64,000 nucleotides of DNA. Source: Bryobacterales bacterium. Lineage in GTDB: Bacteria; Acidobacteriota; Terriglobia; Bryobacterales; Bryobacteraceae. This document shows, one piece after another, positions 40,615 to 48,725 of this stretch. The position numbers and the translations under genes are program-made. The notes under the pieces are model-generated. The model was not told the origin of the DNA. It worked only from the letters and a program-made list of their open reading frames with translations, and searched no databases. The DNA is taken from NCBI GenBank assembly GCA_003167255.1, contig PMTR01000074.1, forward strand, positions 1 through 64,000, given 5' to 3'. The first letter of the stretch is position 1. Each line of letters begins with the position of its first letter.

Positions 40615-42384
40615 ATGAAACTTCGGACGGTCTTCTCCGCGATGCTGCTTGCGCTCGCCGTTTCGGCGGCAAACGCCCAGACCATCGAACCTGATAAGGC
40701 CGCGCCGCCGGCTGACCAGGCCAAACCGGCTACTCCCGCCACGGCAGCGCAGGGCTCTGGCCGGGAGACGTCCCCGGACGCGAAGGCGTACCAGGAGGCT
40801 AATCGCATCACCGATCCGGCCAAGAAAATCGAGGCTCTCGATAAGTTCAAGAAGGACTTCCCAGACAGCACCTCCATTACCAGCGCCAACGTGAGCATCC
40901 TCTCCACCATGGCGTCGAAGATGTTCGGCCAGACGGCGCGCATCCAAAAATTCGCCAAGGCGACCTACCAGGGGGCCAAGGACAAGAAGGAAAAAGGATC
41001 GCTCGCCGGCCAGATTGCCGACACGCTCCTCACCAACAACCTGCTCCTGAAGGACGCCGAAAAATACGCGAAGACCAGTCTGGACGCCATGAACCAGGCC
41101 GAGTACATCGCCGACCAGAAGGCCCAGTTCGCGAAGCGCGCCGCAAGCGGCGCCGGGCGGGGTGGACACGGCGGCACCGAGCCTCCTTCGGATGCGGACC
41201 TCATCAAACGCTACCAACAGAGCCGGGCGACGCGGCTGGCGCTGCTGGGCCGCGTGGAGTTCAAAATGGGAAAGGTCCCGGCCGCGCAGAAGTTGCTGGA
41301 TGAATCCTACGCGGCCAACTCCAACCAGCCGGTGGTGGCTGCCGCGCTGGGTGAAATCGCCGCGAAGCAGGGCAACAACACCAAGGCTATGGATTACCTG
41401 GTGACGGCGCGCCTGAGTGGCAAGTCGCCGGCCAGCGCCAATGAGGCTCTGGTTGCGGTCTACAGCAAGACGCACAACGGTTCGCCGGCCGGCCTGGACG
41501 CCCTGCTGGATGCCGAGTACCACAAGCGCTTTCCCAATCCAGTTCACGTGGATGCTTATAAGGCGACGGAGAAACGCAGCGACCGCCTGGTACTGGCCGA
41601 AGTGTTCACCGGCTCCGGTTGCCCGCCCTGCGTGGGCGCCGACCTGGCTTTTGAAGCGGCCATGGAGCGCTACCCGCGCAAAGACCTGGCGGTGGTGATG
41701 TATCACGAGCACGTTCCCCAGCCCGATCCCATGACCAACCCCGACACCCAGGCGCGCAGCAAGTATTACAACGTGACCGGCGTGCCCACGTACACCGTCG
41801 ACGGCGAGACCGTGAAGGGTGGCGGCGCCGGCCGCGAAGGCACTAAGGGCATCTTCGACCGCATCCAGACCCCCATCGAGAAAGGGCTGGAATCGGCCGC
41901 CGAAGCCAGGCTCACGGTGAATGCTTCCGCGAACGGCAACTCCGTAAACGTCACCGCCGCTGTTGACGGCGTGAAGAGCGATTCGAAGGATCTCAAAGTC
42001 CACATCCTGCTGCTCGAAAAGGAACTGAAGTATAGCGGCGAAAACGGCATTCGCTTTCACCCCATGGTGGTCCGCGCCATGGGCGGCAAGGATGACGACG
42101 GTTTCGCCCTCACGCCGGGCGCTCCGGTGTCGTTCGAACAGGACTGGGACCTCGACAAGGTCAGCGCCGGTCTGAAGGCGCATCTCGACGATTACGAAGC
42201 CAAGGGCCATCGCGGCAATTCCTTCAAGTTCAGCGAGAAGAAATATCAGATCGATCGCGGCAATCTGGCCATCGCGGTCTTTGTGCAGGATGCCAAGACC
42301 AAGCACATTCTGCAGTCGGCCTTCGTGGACCTGAATCCGGCGGCGCCGCACGTGCCCACCGATAACGCCAGCGGATCGAAATGA
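40615..42384 (+). CDS. secreted thioredoxin-like protein
   Basis: A 589-residue exported protein. Signal peptide MKLRTVFSAMLLALAVSAANA (ATG 40615, TGGAGAT upstream). A ~280-residue helical, TPR-like region follows (AAQKLLDESYAANSNQPVVAAALGEIA). A thioredoxin-fold domain contains GSGCPPCVGADLAFEAA, with the CxxC at Cys336/Cys339 and a downstream cis-Pro loop in TGVPTYTVDG. The C-terminal ~150 residues are beta-rich and unassigned. Probably a periplasmic disulphide reductase or oxidase. It overlaps a DsbD-N-like gene by 4 bases, which supports a redox role. Confidence 0.8.
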   Translation: MKLRTVFSAMLLALAVSAANAQTIEPDKAAPPADQAKPATPATAAQGSGRETSPDAKAYQEANRITDPAKKIEALDKFKKDFPDSTSITSANVSILSTMASKMFGQTARIQKFAKATYQGAKDKKEKGSLAGQIADTLLTNNLLLKDAEKYAKTSLDAMNQAEYIADQKAQFAKRAASGAGRGGHGGTEPPSDADLIKRYQQSRATRLALLGRVEFKMGKVPAAQKLLDESYAANSNQPVVAAALGEIAAKQGNNTKAMDYLVTARLSGKSPASANEALVAVYSKTHNGSPAGLDALLDAEYHKRFPNPVHVDAYKATEKRSDRLVLAEVFTGSGCPPCVGADLAFEAAMERYPRKDLAVVMYHEHVPQPDPMTNPDTQARSKYYNVTGVPTYTVDGETVKGGGAGREGTKGIFDRIQTPIEKGLESAAEARLTVNASANGNSVNVTAAVDGVKSDSKDLKVHILLLEKELKYSGENGIRFHPMVVRAMGGKDDDGFALTPGAPVSFEQDWDLDKVSAGLKAHLDDYEAKGHRGNSFKFSEKKYQIDRGNLAIAVFVQDAKTKHILQSAFVDLNPAAPHVPTDNASGSK

Positions 42385-42851
42385 AGAGACTATTTTGCGC
42401 CGCGCTCGCAGCCATTTCGCTGGCAGCGGCGCCGCCCAACCCCGTCGCGTGGAAGCTGGAAGAAGTTCCCGGCAAGCCGGTCAAAGCCGGCGCGCGTTTT
42501 ACCGTCAAGCTGACGGCACACATTCAGGATGGCTGGCACTTCTACTCCATGAAGCCCATCGAGGACGGACCCGTGCCGACGCGCATCTGGCTCGCGGAAG
42601 GCCAGCCGTTCCAATTGGCCGGGCCCATCAAAGCCGATGAGCCCGAGACTTTGCAGGACCCCACTCTCCACATGGAAGTGGAACTCTACGAAGGCGCCGC
42701 CGGTTTCGCGCTACCGCTACGCGTCGCGCCGGGCGCCACCGCGGGAACGCAGAATCTTGTGATCAACGCGCAATCCCAGTCCTGCAATAACAGTATGTGT
42801 CTGCCGCCGACGACCGTAAAGGTGGAAGTGGCGGTCACTATCGCGAAATAG
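42381..42851 (+). CDS. secreted DsbD N-terminal-domain-like protein
   Basis: A 156-residue exported protein (signal MKRLFCAALAAISLAAA) matching the immunoglobulin-like N-terminal domain of DsbD (DsbD-alpha): LTAHIQDGWHFYSMKP, and the redox cysteine pair in SQSCNNSMCLPPTTVKVEV. The membrane and C-terminal domains of DsbD are absent. Coupled to the thioredoxin-like gene by an ATGA overlap, it is a plausible electron acceptor or donor for that protein in the periplasm. Confidence 0.8.
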   Translation: MKRLFCAALAAISLAAAPPNPVAWKLEEVPGKPVKAGARFTVKLTAHIQDGWHFYSMKPIEDGPVPTRIWLAEGQPFQLAGPIKADEPETLQDPTLHMEVELYEGAAGFALPLRVAPGATAGTQNLVINAQSQSCNNSMCLPPTTVKVEVAVTIAK

Positions 42852-42890
42852 GTGTGCGGGCCGGTTTCTCCCGGGACTTCGCGTGGCTTC

Positions 42891-43250
42891 TCATAACCAT
42901 GGATTCAGCGTCGGAACGCCGACGCCGGAAACGTCCGAGCGGTTTCTGGTGACGAGCGTCAGGTTGTGATGGAGTGCCGTTGCGGCGAGAAGGCCGTCAA
43001 TGACGGAAACTGGCTTGCCTTTCGCCGCGGCAATTGCGGAGACCGCGCCCCATCGGTCCGCGATTGCTGCGTCGATCGGTAAAATCCGGTTTTCAAATCG
43101 GACGGGGAGATCCACTTGCAGCCATGATTCCAGTCGTCCCCGGCGCCGCCTTGAGCGCAGACGTTGAACGCCGTTCCTGATTTCGCCCAGCGTAAGCGCG
43201 CTCAGAAACAGGATCGATTCGTCCGTCTCTTCGACCCAGGGAAAAGCCCG
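42891..43250 (-). pseudogene. VapC (PIN) toxin remnant, N-terminus lost
   Basis: Reading back from the stop, the frame is open to 43250 and gives PWVEETDESILFLSALTLGEIRNGVQRL, then ESWLQVDLPVRFENRILPID, then KPVSVIDGLLAATALHHNLTLVTRN, the last ~110 residues of a VapC toxin. The first ~25 residues with the catalytic LLDTN strand are missing. An in-frame TGA lies at 43251-43253, inside a 14-bp tandem repeat, and no start codon is present in the conserved part until a GTG at 43115. No antitoxin gene precedes it. Probably nonfunctional. Confidence 0.75.
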
Positions 43251-43267
43251 TCAGGAAAAGCCCGTCA
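43240..43267 (+). repeat. 14-bp tandem duplication
   Basis: GGAAAAGCCCGTCA occurs twice head to tail at 43240-43253 and 43254-43267. The duplication lies exactly where the VapC reading frame ends and abuts the inverted-repeat-bounded element that follows. Confidence 0.85.
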
Positions 43268-43384
43268 GCCTGAACTGCGTGCTTTTTTGCAATGGTCGGC
43301 TTGGCCTTTCCGCAGATGCGGTTCCGGAAAAGTCGCGCAGTTCAGGTTTTCTTGATCGATCGGTTTTCTTCAGTTCAGGCTGAC
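43264..43384. mobile_element. 121-bp MITE-like element with 14-bp inverted termini
   Basis: GTCAGCCTGAACTG (43264-43277) and CAGTTCAGGCTGAC (43371-43384) are perfect inverted repeats bounding a 121-bp non-coding segment. An internal CGCAGTTCAGG (43336-43346) is a further inverted copy of the left end. The interior contains direct copies of GGTTTTCTT, which continue to about 43410. It has no ORF. Size and termini fit a miniature inverted-repeat element or a large hairpin; the 5' end of a vapC gene is destroyed beside it. Confidence 0.5.
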
Positions 43385-43506
43385 CAGTTTTCTTTGACCG
43401 GTTTTCTTTCACTCATCTGCCCAGACGCTCGAACGAGGGTTCGGTACGCCCACTTCTGCGTCTGCCGGAGGGGGGCCGGCGACGGTGTAAACTGGGGGCA
43501 AGAGCA

Positions 43507-43728
43507 TTGACTATCCCCGCAAAATACGAGAACGGCGTCTTCAGACCCCTCCAGGACGTACCGATCAAGGAGGGCACGGTTGTTGAAGTGTACGTGCCCG
43601 TAGAAACACCCTCGGGGAGACCGCGCTCGATTGGCGATTCGCCCCTCGCCGGCATGTGGAAAGATCGCCAGGACATGGCTGATAGTGTCGAATATATAGA
43701 TCGCCTTCGCCGCGAACTCCACGGCTGA
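43507..43728 (+). CDS. AF2212-like (DUF104) antitoxin
   Basis: A 73-residue antitoxin of the AF2212/DUF104 family: TIPAKYENGVFRPLQDVPIKEGTVVEVYVPV, then a helical tail that would contact a PIN toxin. Starts with TTG at 43507 after a G-rich stretch. Such antitoxins are normally followed by a VapC-type PIN gene; here only the first 18 codons of one remain, 25 bases downstream. Confidence 0.75.
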   Translation: MTIPAKYENGVFRPLQDVPIKEGTVVEVYVPVETPSGRPRSIGDSPLAGMWKDRQDMADSVEYIDRLRRELHG

Positions 43729-43753
43729 TTCCAGCCGTGTACAAAATGATCTT

Positions 43754-43810
43754 ATGCGGTTCTTGATCGACAGCAATGTCCTGATCGACGTTTCACGTAG
43801 TGTGCCTTGA
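43754..43810 (+). pseudogene. PIN toxin stub of 18 codons
   Basis: ATG at 43754 begins MRFLIDSNVLIDVSRSVP and stops at TGA 43808-43810. FLIDSNVLID is the signature first strand of a PIN domain with its catalytic Asp. The rest of the gene is absent, and the opposing oxidoreductase gene ends 11 bases further on. With the AF2212-like gene it forms a decapitated antitoxin-toxin operon. Confidence 0.65.
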
Positions 43811-43821
43811 ACACAGCCTAA

Positions 43822-45672
43822 TTAATTCTCCGGCGAATGCAACCCCCCCGCCCCCGCGCGGAACGAAATGTTGCCCCGCTGCGGGTCGTCATCGAGCGGC
43901 GTCATGCAGTTCCACACACACGCGCCGCAGTGCACGCACTTCTCGCGGTCGAAGAGCGGGATGCCGTCCGGACCGGGCGTTATCGCCTGCCCCGAGCACA
44001 TCTCGATGCACATCTTCGTCGCGCAGCGCTCGCAGAAATCGGGATAGATGAAGCGCACGTGGTCGGCCATGCCCGCGGGCGCCTGCACCTTGCCGCCCAC
44101 CAGCAGCGCGTCCTGGTGCGTGATCAGCAACTGGCCGTCATAGGGAATGGCGGGCCATCCGCACCGCTCCATCAACGCGCCGTGGCAGGAGACGCCGCGG
44201 TTGTGGCAGTCCTCCACGATGCGCTCCACTCCCTCCGCCGGAATCTTGCGCTGGTAGTATTCCTTCAGGTCCGGCATCAGTTGCGGCTCGCCGCCCAGCC
44301 AATGCTTGCCTTTGGTGAAGCCGGCCAGCGCCATCCCCAGTAACCCGGTCACTACGCCTTTGTGGAATCCGTCGCGCGCCTTCTCGGCTATGCGGCCTTC
44401 CTCTTCCACCCAACTCGCGCGGCGGCGCGCCACGTAAGCCGTCTCCAGATTCTCGCGAGTCAGCGGCTTCCTTTCCCGCAGCAACTCGAGCACGCCCTCG
44501 GCCAGTTGTGTGCCGGTGGTCCAGGCTTCATCCACCCCGGAACCGGTGAGCACGTTGGTGCTGCCCGAACCCTCGCCGATGCGCGCATAGCCGTTGCCTG
44601 CCAGAAATGGCTCGGCCCGCCGTCCCGATTCCTGCAACGATTTCGCGCCCCAGCTCCGCAGCTTGCCGCCTTGCAGGTAGCGCCACAAATACGGATGCAA
44701 CAGGTAGTGCTGCAAGTAGCGATACGACGTGCGCACGGGGCTGCGGAACCACGATGGCACGAAGATCCCCACCGTGGCCACGCGGTCCGGATGCACATAG
44801 AAGAAGCCGAAGATCTCAGGCTCCGGGTAGCCGAACGTATGGAAGACGGTGCCCGGCTCCAGTTCGGTGTTCTCCGGCAGGTCGATCACCATCTTCATGC
44901 CCAGCGCCCACTCGCGCTGATGATGCCCCTGCGGCAACCCGATCTCCTGATCGAGTTGCCGCCCCACCGCGCCCACCGGTCCATCGGCTACCACCGTGAG
45001 GGCTGCGTGAATGTCCATCCCCGGCAGGAAGTTGGCTTCCGGCTGGCCGTTGCGGTCCACGCCCTGGTCGCACAGTCGCACACCGTGGACGCCGCGGACG
45101 CCGGCTTGGTTCTCATCGATCAGCGCCTCGGCCACCGGCATTCCCGGCCAGATCTGCACCGTGCCCGACCCCATCAGCTCGGCCCCCACGTGTTGCAGGA
45201 ACTGGCCGAGCGACATCACCATGCCTCCCTGCTTGTGCAGGAATGGCGGGACGTAGGGCAACTCCACGCCGTGGTGACGGTCCAGCCGCAGCGCCCGCAC
45301 CGCCCGGTCGCCCAACCGCAGCGCGAGCGACCGGCGGCTGGCGCCGATGGGGTCCAGCAGGTACACCACTTTCTCCTGCGAAACCGCGGCGGCCATGGGA
45401 ATCTGGCTCGGGTCGAAATCCGGTAGCGTCGCGCGGATTCCCCGCGCCCTGGTCACCACGCCGGAGACTCCGAAGCTGATGTCGTCCGAGCGCTCGTAGC
45501 ACATCACCTGCAAAGGCAGGCCGGGCGCCACGCGGCTCTCCACCGCCGGCGAGCCGTCGGGATTCACCAGATGCCGCGAAAGCGCCGTCAGGAAGCCGGC
45601 CGTGGCCGGACCAAACCCGACGCACACCACGTCCACGTCCATGCGCTGGCGCTCAATCGCGGGCTCACTCAT
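43822..45672 (-). CDS. ETF:quinone oxidoreductase-like flavoprotein with ferredoxin tail
   Basis: A 616-residue FixC/ETF-QO-like protein. The FAD-binding N-terminus VDVVCVGFGPATAGFLTALSRH (FGPA instead of the usual GxGxxG spacing) is followed by GTVFHTFGYP and YARIGEGSGSTNVLTGSGVDEAW. The C-terminal ~80 residues carry eight cysteines: CERCATKMCIEMC (547, 550, 555, 559) and CVHCGACVWNC (579, 582, 585, 589). Classical ETF-QO has one [4Fe-4S] cluster, so a second cluster is possible. The ATG at 45672 overlaps the acyl-CoA dehydrogenase stop (ATGA). Likely role: passing electrons from ETF to the membrane quinone pool. Confidence 0.83.
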   Translation of the reverse strand: MSEPAIERQRMDVDVVCVGFGPATAGFLTALSRHLVNPDGSPAVESRVAPGLPLQVMCYERSDDISFGVSGVVTRARGIRATLPDFDPSQIPMAAAVSQEKVVYLLDPIGASRRSLALRLGDRAVRALRLDRHHGVELPYVPPFLHKQGGMVMSLGQFLQHVGAELMGSGTVQIWPGMPVAEALIDENQAGVRGVHGVRLCDQGVDRNGQPEANFLPGMDIHAALTVVADGPVGAVGRQLDQEIGLPQGHHQREWALGMKMVIDLPENTELEPGTVFHTFGYPEPEIFGFFYVHPDRVATVGIFVPSWFRSPVRTSYRYLQHYLLHPYLWRYLQGGKLRSWGAKSLQESGRRAEPFLAGNGYARIGEGSGSTNVLTGSGVDEAWTTGTQLAEGVLELLRERKPLTRENLETAYVARRRASWVEEEGRIAEKARDGFHKGVVTGLLGMALAGFTKGKHWLGGEPQLMPDLKEYYQRKIPAEGVERIVEDCHNRGVSCHGALMERCGWPAIPYDGQLLITHQDALLVGGKVQAPAGMADHVRFIYPDFCERCATKMCIEMCSGQAITPGPDGIPLFDREKCVHCGACVWNCMTPLDDDPQRGNISFRAGAGGLHSPEN

Positions 45673-47879
45673 ACCGGGTAATCCAAGGCCTCCGGAATCA
45701 TGACTTTGGTCAGCGCTTCCGCGGCGCGATCCTTGGCCAGTTGCGAACCGGTCAGGCAGCCGTCCATCCGCACCCGCATCCGCGAGAACGTGTCGAGCCC
45801 TTCGAAGCGCACGCACGGCCCGGCCTTGGCGGTGTGCGAACCGTCTGCTTCGATCACATCGGTATACCCGCGCGCCAGGCTCGCAATCCCGGGAATCAGG
45901 CCTTCGATGGCTTCCAGATCTTCGTTGTGGTAGCAGGTGGCGCAGCCTTCCGTGTCCCAAGCCGGATGCCGGTTGTAGCCGAACACCAGCTCTGCGCAGA
46001 CACGGCCCACTTCACCCGCCGCGTGCGCCGCCTGCACGTGGCACAGATTTCCGAGGAACCCGACGAGGCCCGGCAAAGCTTCGGCCAGCGCCGGATTGGC
46101 CGGTCCTTGTTTCTCCAGCTCCAGCACGTCCATGATCTGCGATCGCGAGGCCAGCAGCCAGCACAGCGCATCCGCCAGCGGGAAGGTCGCGCCCTGGCGC
46201 GAGCTTTGATAGAGCTTCGAGCCATCGGCATCCTTGGATTTCAGCATGTGGGTGAGCGTCCACAGCCACATCTGCATGGCCGTGGCCAGGGCGCAGGCGC
46301 CGGTGCCCGGCCGGTCGTTGGCAATCGTCCGCATCTCGCGGATCCATTCGCGGAATTGCGCCAGGAACAGCTCGTCGGTCATGGTGATGGTGAGTTGCCT
46401 CCGCTGCACCGCCTCGGGACCTTCGTAGGTGGCCTCAAGCTGCGCATCCATCCACTTGTGTCCCAGGAATCCGGGGCAGTCTTCGGTGATGCCGTATCCG
46501 CCCATCAGGCTGACGGCCTCCCGCATGGTGCTGGCGCCGTGCCCCGTATTCCACAGCTTGCAGGCCGGGCACAGCACGTTGGCCACCGAATCGAGCAGCG
46601 CGTACTGCACCAGCACGTCATCCTGCAGGTCGCGGCGCTTGCCATGGAGAAACGCGATGGCGTCCTTCTGCACGGGCCGCATGGCCTTCATCGTGGCCGA
46701 TCCGCCGGCGATGCCCTTTGCCGCGAAGATCTCGTCCTTCTTCCGCTCCAGCGGGTCCAGGAGGTCGAACACGCGCGCGGCTTCAAAGCCCAGCGCCGCG
46801 CTGGCTTCCCCGGTGGCCCACACATCCACCAGACGGTGCACCACATCCTGTTTGAGCTGCAAACCCAGTTCATAGCGCGGCGAGCCCGGTGTCGCAATGG
46901 AGCCGCCGCGGAACCGCCCGCGTCCGTAGCGGATCACCGGCTCCACGGCCGAGAGCAGCTTGGCCGAGGTCATGATGGCCACCGTCACGCGCGTCCGCCG
47001 GAAGACCGCTTCGATGACCTCGCCGTGACTATACCGGGGCACGATAACCCCATCCTTCAGGCTGTATCCACCGATGATGCGGCTGGCCGGCACCTTCAAG
47101 TTGAAAATGGGATCGCGCGTCGAAGAAAGCTGATGTACCAGTTTGCGCGTCGGCGTGCCGCGGTCGAAAGTGCCCGGGTCGGTCTCCTCCAGGATCACCA
47201 TGCAGGTGCCCTTGATGCGCGGGTCGTCCGATTCCACCGCCGCCGTCACAAAGTTGGCGAATCCCATGTTGGTGATGAAGCGGCCGCGCTTCTCCACGTG
47301 CAACAGTGGCTCTTCGCCTTCCTTCCATTCGGCCACCCGCACTTTGCCGCCCAGCATCCCGGTCTCGACGCCTACATAGGGGATCGGCTCCGTCAGGCAG
47401 AAGGCGCCGCGCCACGGCTTGCGGTCTTCGCCCGGCTGCGGCGGCGCACACCGCGCCATGTAGTAGTCGCGCTGTTCTGGCGTGCCGCGCTCATGGATCG
47501 GCGAAAGCGCCAGGCATCCGGCCAGGCTGCCCGTCGCGGCGCCCGCATCCACCCAGGCCAGCTCAAACGCCACCAGCGCCAGCGCCAGGTTCTTCGGCCC
47601 TTCGATGAATCCGCCCTGCGCCGGATCCATGAACACGCCGGTGATGCCCGATTCGTCGAACGCCTGCAGCAGGGACTGCTTCTCCGCCGTCCAGTCGTGG
47701 GTATTCCGGGCGCCCGCTGCCACCAGCCGCGCCACCGGCCCGCGGGCCACCGCCCGCACCGATTGCACCAGCATCTGCAGGTCAAAGCGGTCCGCGAACC
47801 GCCATAAGATCTGCCTGACGTCATCTCCCGGGAGGGCTCGCAAAGACTCGGTTTGCTTCTCGATAGCGGCTTGTGTCAA
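45669..47879 (-). CDS. large acyl-CoA dehydrogenase family protein
   Basis: About 736 residues, longer than the ~380 of standard acyl-CoA dehydrogenases. The core shows GAFCLTEPIPYVGVETGML (FAD/substrate loop), the middle beta domain, and the C-terminal helical domain with LMGGYGITEDCPGFLGHKW and LEATYEGPEAVQRR, where Glu near YEG is the likely base. About 70 N-terminal and ~200 C-terminal residues are extra. The start is uncertain: TTG at 47879 (LTQAAIEKQTESLRAL) is used here, GTG or TTG further upstream to 47960 are possible. It would feed electrons through ETF to the coupled oxidoreductase. Substrate not predictable. Confidence 0.85.
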   Translation of the reverse strand: MTQAAIEKQTESLRALPGDDVRQILWRFADRFDLQMLVQSVRAVARGPVARLVAAGARNTHDWTAEKQSLLQAFDESGITGVFMDPAQGGFIEGPKNLALALVAFELAWVDAGAATGSLAGCLALSPIHERGTPEQRDYYMARCAPPQPGEDRKPWRGAFCLTEPIPYVGVETGMLGGKVRVAEWKEGEEPLLHVEKRGRFITNMGFANFVTAAVESDDPRIKGTCMVILEETDPGTFDRGTPTRKLVHQLSSTRDPIFNLKVPASRIIGGYSLKDGVIVPRYSHGEVIEAVFRRTRVTVAIMTSAKLLSAVEPVIRYGRGRFRGGSIATPGSPRYELGLQLKQDVVHRLVDVWATGEASAALGFEAARVFDLLDPLERKKDEIFAAKGIAGGSATMKAMRPVQKDAIAFLHGKRRDLQDDVLVQYALLDSVANVLCPACKLWNTGHGASTMREAVSLMGGYGITEDCPGFLGHKWMDAQLEATYEGPEAVQRRQLTITMTDELFLAQFREWIREMRTIANDRPGTGACALATAMQMWLWTLTHMLKSKDADGSKLYQSSRQGATFPLADALCWLLASRSQIMDVLELEKQGPANPALAEALPGLVGFLGNLCHVQAAHAAGEVGRVCAELVFGYNRHPAWDTEGCATCYHNEDLEAIEGLIPGIASLARGYTDVIEADGSHTAKAGPCVRFEGLDTFSRMRVRMDGCLTGSQLAKDRAAEALTKVMIPEALDYPV

Positions 47880-48246
47880 GGCACACCACTCTTTCTCCGG
47901 TGTATGGGGGATTTCACGCACACCCGGACGCAATATGGCCGAAGGAAGTGCAATAAGCAATCAACCTGCCACGAGCCCGATCGTTGAAAATCAACACATT
48001 CGACCGGTCAAACGGACTAAATTCGGTCTCAAATGGTTGATTTCACCCAGCACGAGAGCGCCAGCCCAAGCCTAGCGCCGGAATGCTCCAGGCAGAGCCG
48101 CGACCGTTAGGGAGCGTTAGAATCGGTGTGACAGTCCGTAACGGCAAAACGCTCCCTTACGGTCGCGGCTCCGATTCGGGTCCTACTTCCGCCGGTTCAC
48201 AGTCTATTCACAGTGCATCGTCTATCTTGATTAGGAGGATTCCACC
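47880..48246. other. intergenic region with palindromes
   Basis: This gap between the divergent acyl-CoA dehydrogenase and PepSY-like genes has no gene. It holds a palindromic motif TCGACCGGTCAA (about 47999-48010) and a looser GAC...GGTC pair after it, in the position of an operator for the dehydrogenase operon. An inverted pair of the dispersed repeat (48095-48171) lies closer to the PepSY-like gene. Confidence 0.45.
48095..48171. repeat. inverted pair of the dispersed repeat (copies 2 and 3)
   Basis: GAGCCGCGACCGTTAGGGAGCGTT (48095-48118) and AACGCTCCCTTACGGTCGCGGCTC (48148-48171) are reverse complements with one mismatch in 24, separated by 29 bases. They can form a long hairpin. The same core appears at 12443 and 58769, so this is a dispersed REP-like family. 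Confidence 0.85.
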
Positions 48247-48696
48247 ATGCGAACGTTCAACATCTGTGTTGCCATCGGCGCCCTGCTCGGCGTTGCGGCT
48301 GCGGCCGAGAAAAAGTTGCAAATGAAGGACCTGCCTGCCGCGGTGCAAAAGACCGTTCAGGATCAAACCAAGGGCGCCGAAATCCGCGGCATCTCCAGCG
48401 AAACCGAGAAGGGCAAGCTCACCTACGAAATCGAGACCATGGTAAGTGGCAAGCACCGCGACTTCCTGGTGGATGCCAAGGGCGCCGTCACTGAGGTGGA
48501 AGACGAAACCGCCATCGATAGCATCCCGGCCGCCGCCAAAGCCGCGATCGAGAAGAAGGCCGCGGGCGGAAAGATCGCCATGGTCGAAACCGTCACCCGC
48601 GGCAGCGTGACCCTATACGAAGCCACCTACACCGACAAGGCCGGCAAGAAGCACGAGTTCGCGGTCACGCCGGAGGGCGTCGAAACCAAGGACTGA
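48247..48696 (+). CDS. secreted PepSY-like protein
   Basis: A 149-residue exported protein (signal MRTFNICVAIGALLGVAAAA) with two PepSY-like units. One reads LPAAVQKTVQDQTKGAEIRGISSETEKGKLTYEIE and the other IPAAAKAAIEKKAAGGKIAMVETVTRGSVTLYEATYT, each followed by a short beta strand. PepSY-type proteins are periplasmic and are thought to bind or inhibit peptidases or metals; the role here is unknown. ATG 48247 has TAGGAGGA just upstream. A large inverted repeat follows the stop. Confidence 0.8.
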   Translation: MRTFNICVAIGALLGVAAAAEKKLQMKDLPAAVQKTVQDQTKGAEIRGISSETEKGKLTYEIETMVSGKHRDFLVDAKGAVTEVEDETAIDSIPAAAKAAIEKKAAGGKIAMVETVTRGSVTLYEATYTDKAGKKHEFAVTPEGVETKD

Positions 48697-48725
48697 CGAG
48701 CAGGCAGCTAGGCTGGGCAAGAGCC

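Noticed and set aside
40573-42351. 592-residue minus-strand ORF
   Set aside because: Antisense of the thioredoxin-like gene; no recognisable motif.
43345-43410. GGTTTTCTT repeats read as a CRISPR or iteron array
   Set aside because: Units are too short and irregularly spaced, no spacer structure, no cas or rep gene nearby; kept only as an unexplained repeat.
43164-43510. Short plus-strand ORFs opposite the VapC remnant
   Set aside because: They run through the inverted-repeat element and tandem repeat and show no protein-family pattern.
45741-47807. 688-residue plus-strand ORF
   Set aside because: Antisense of the acyl-CoA dehydrogenase; composition typical of a high-GC shadow frame.
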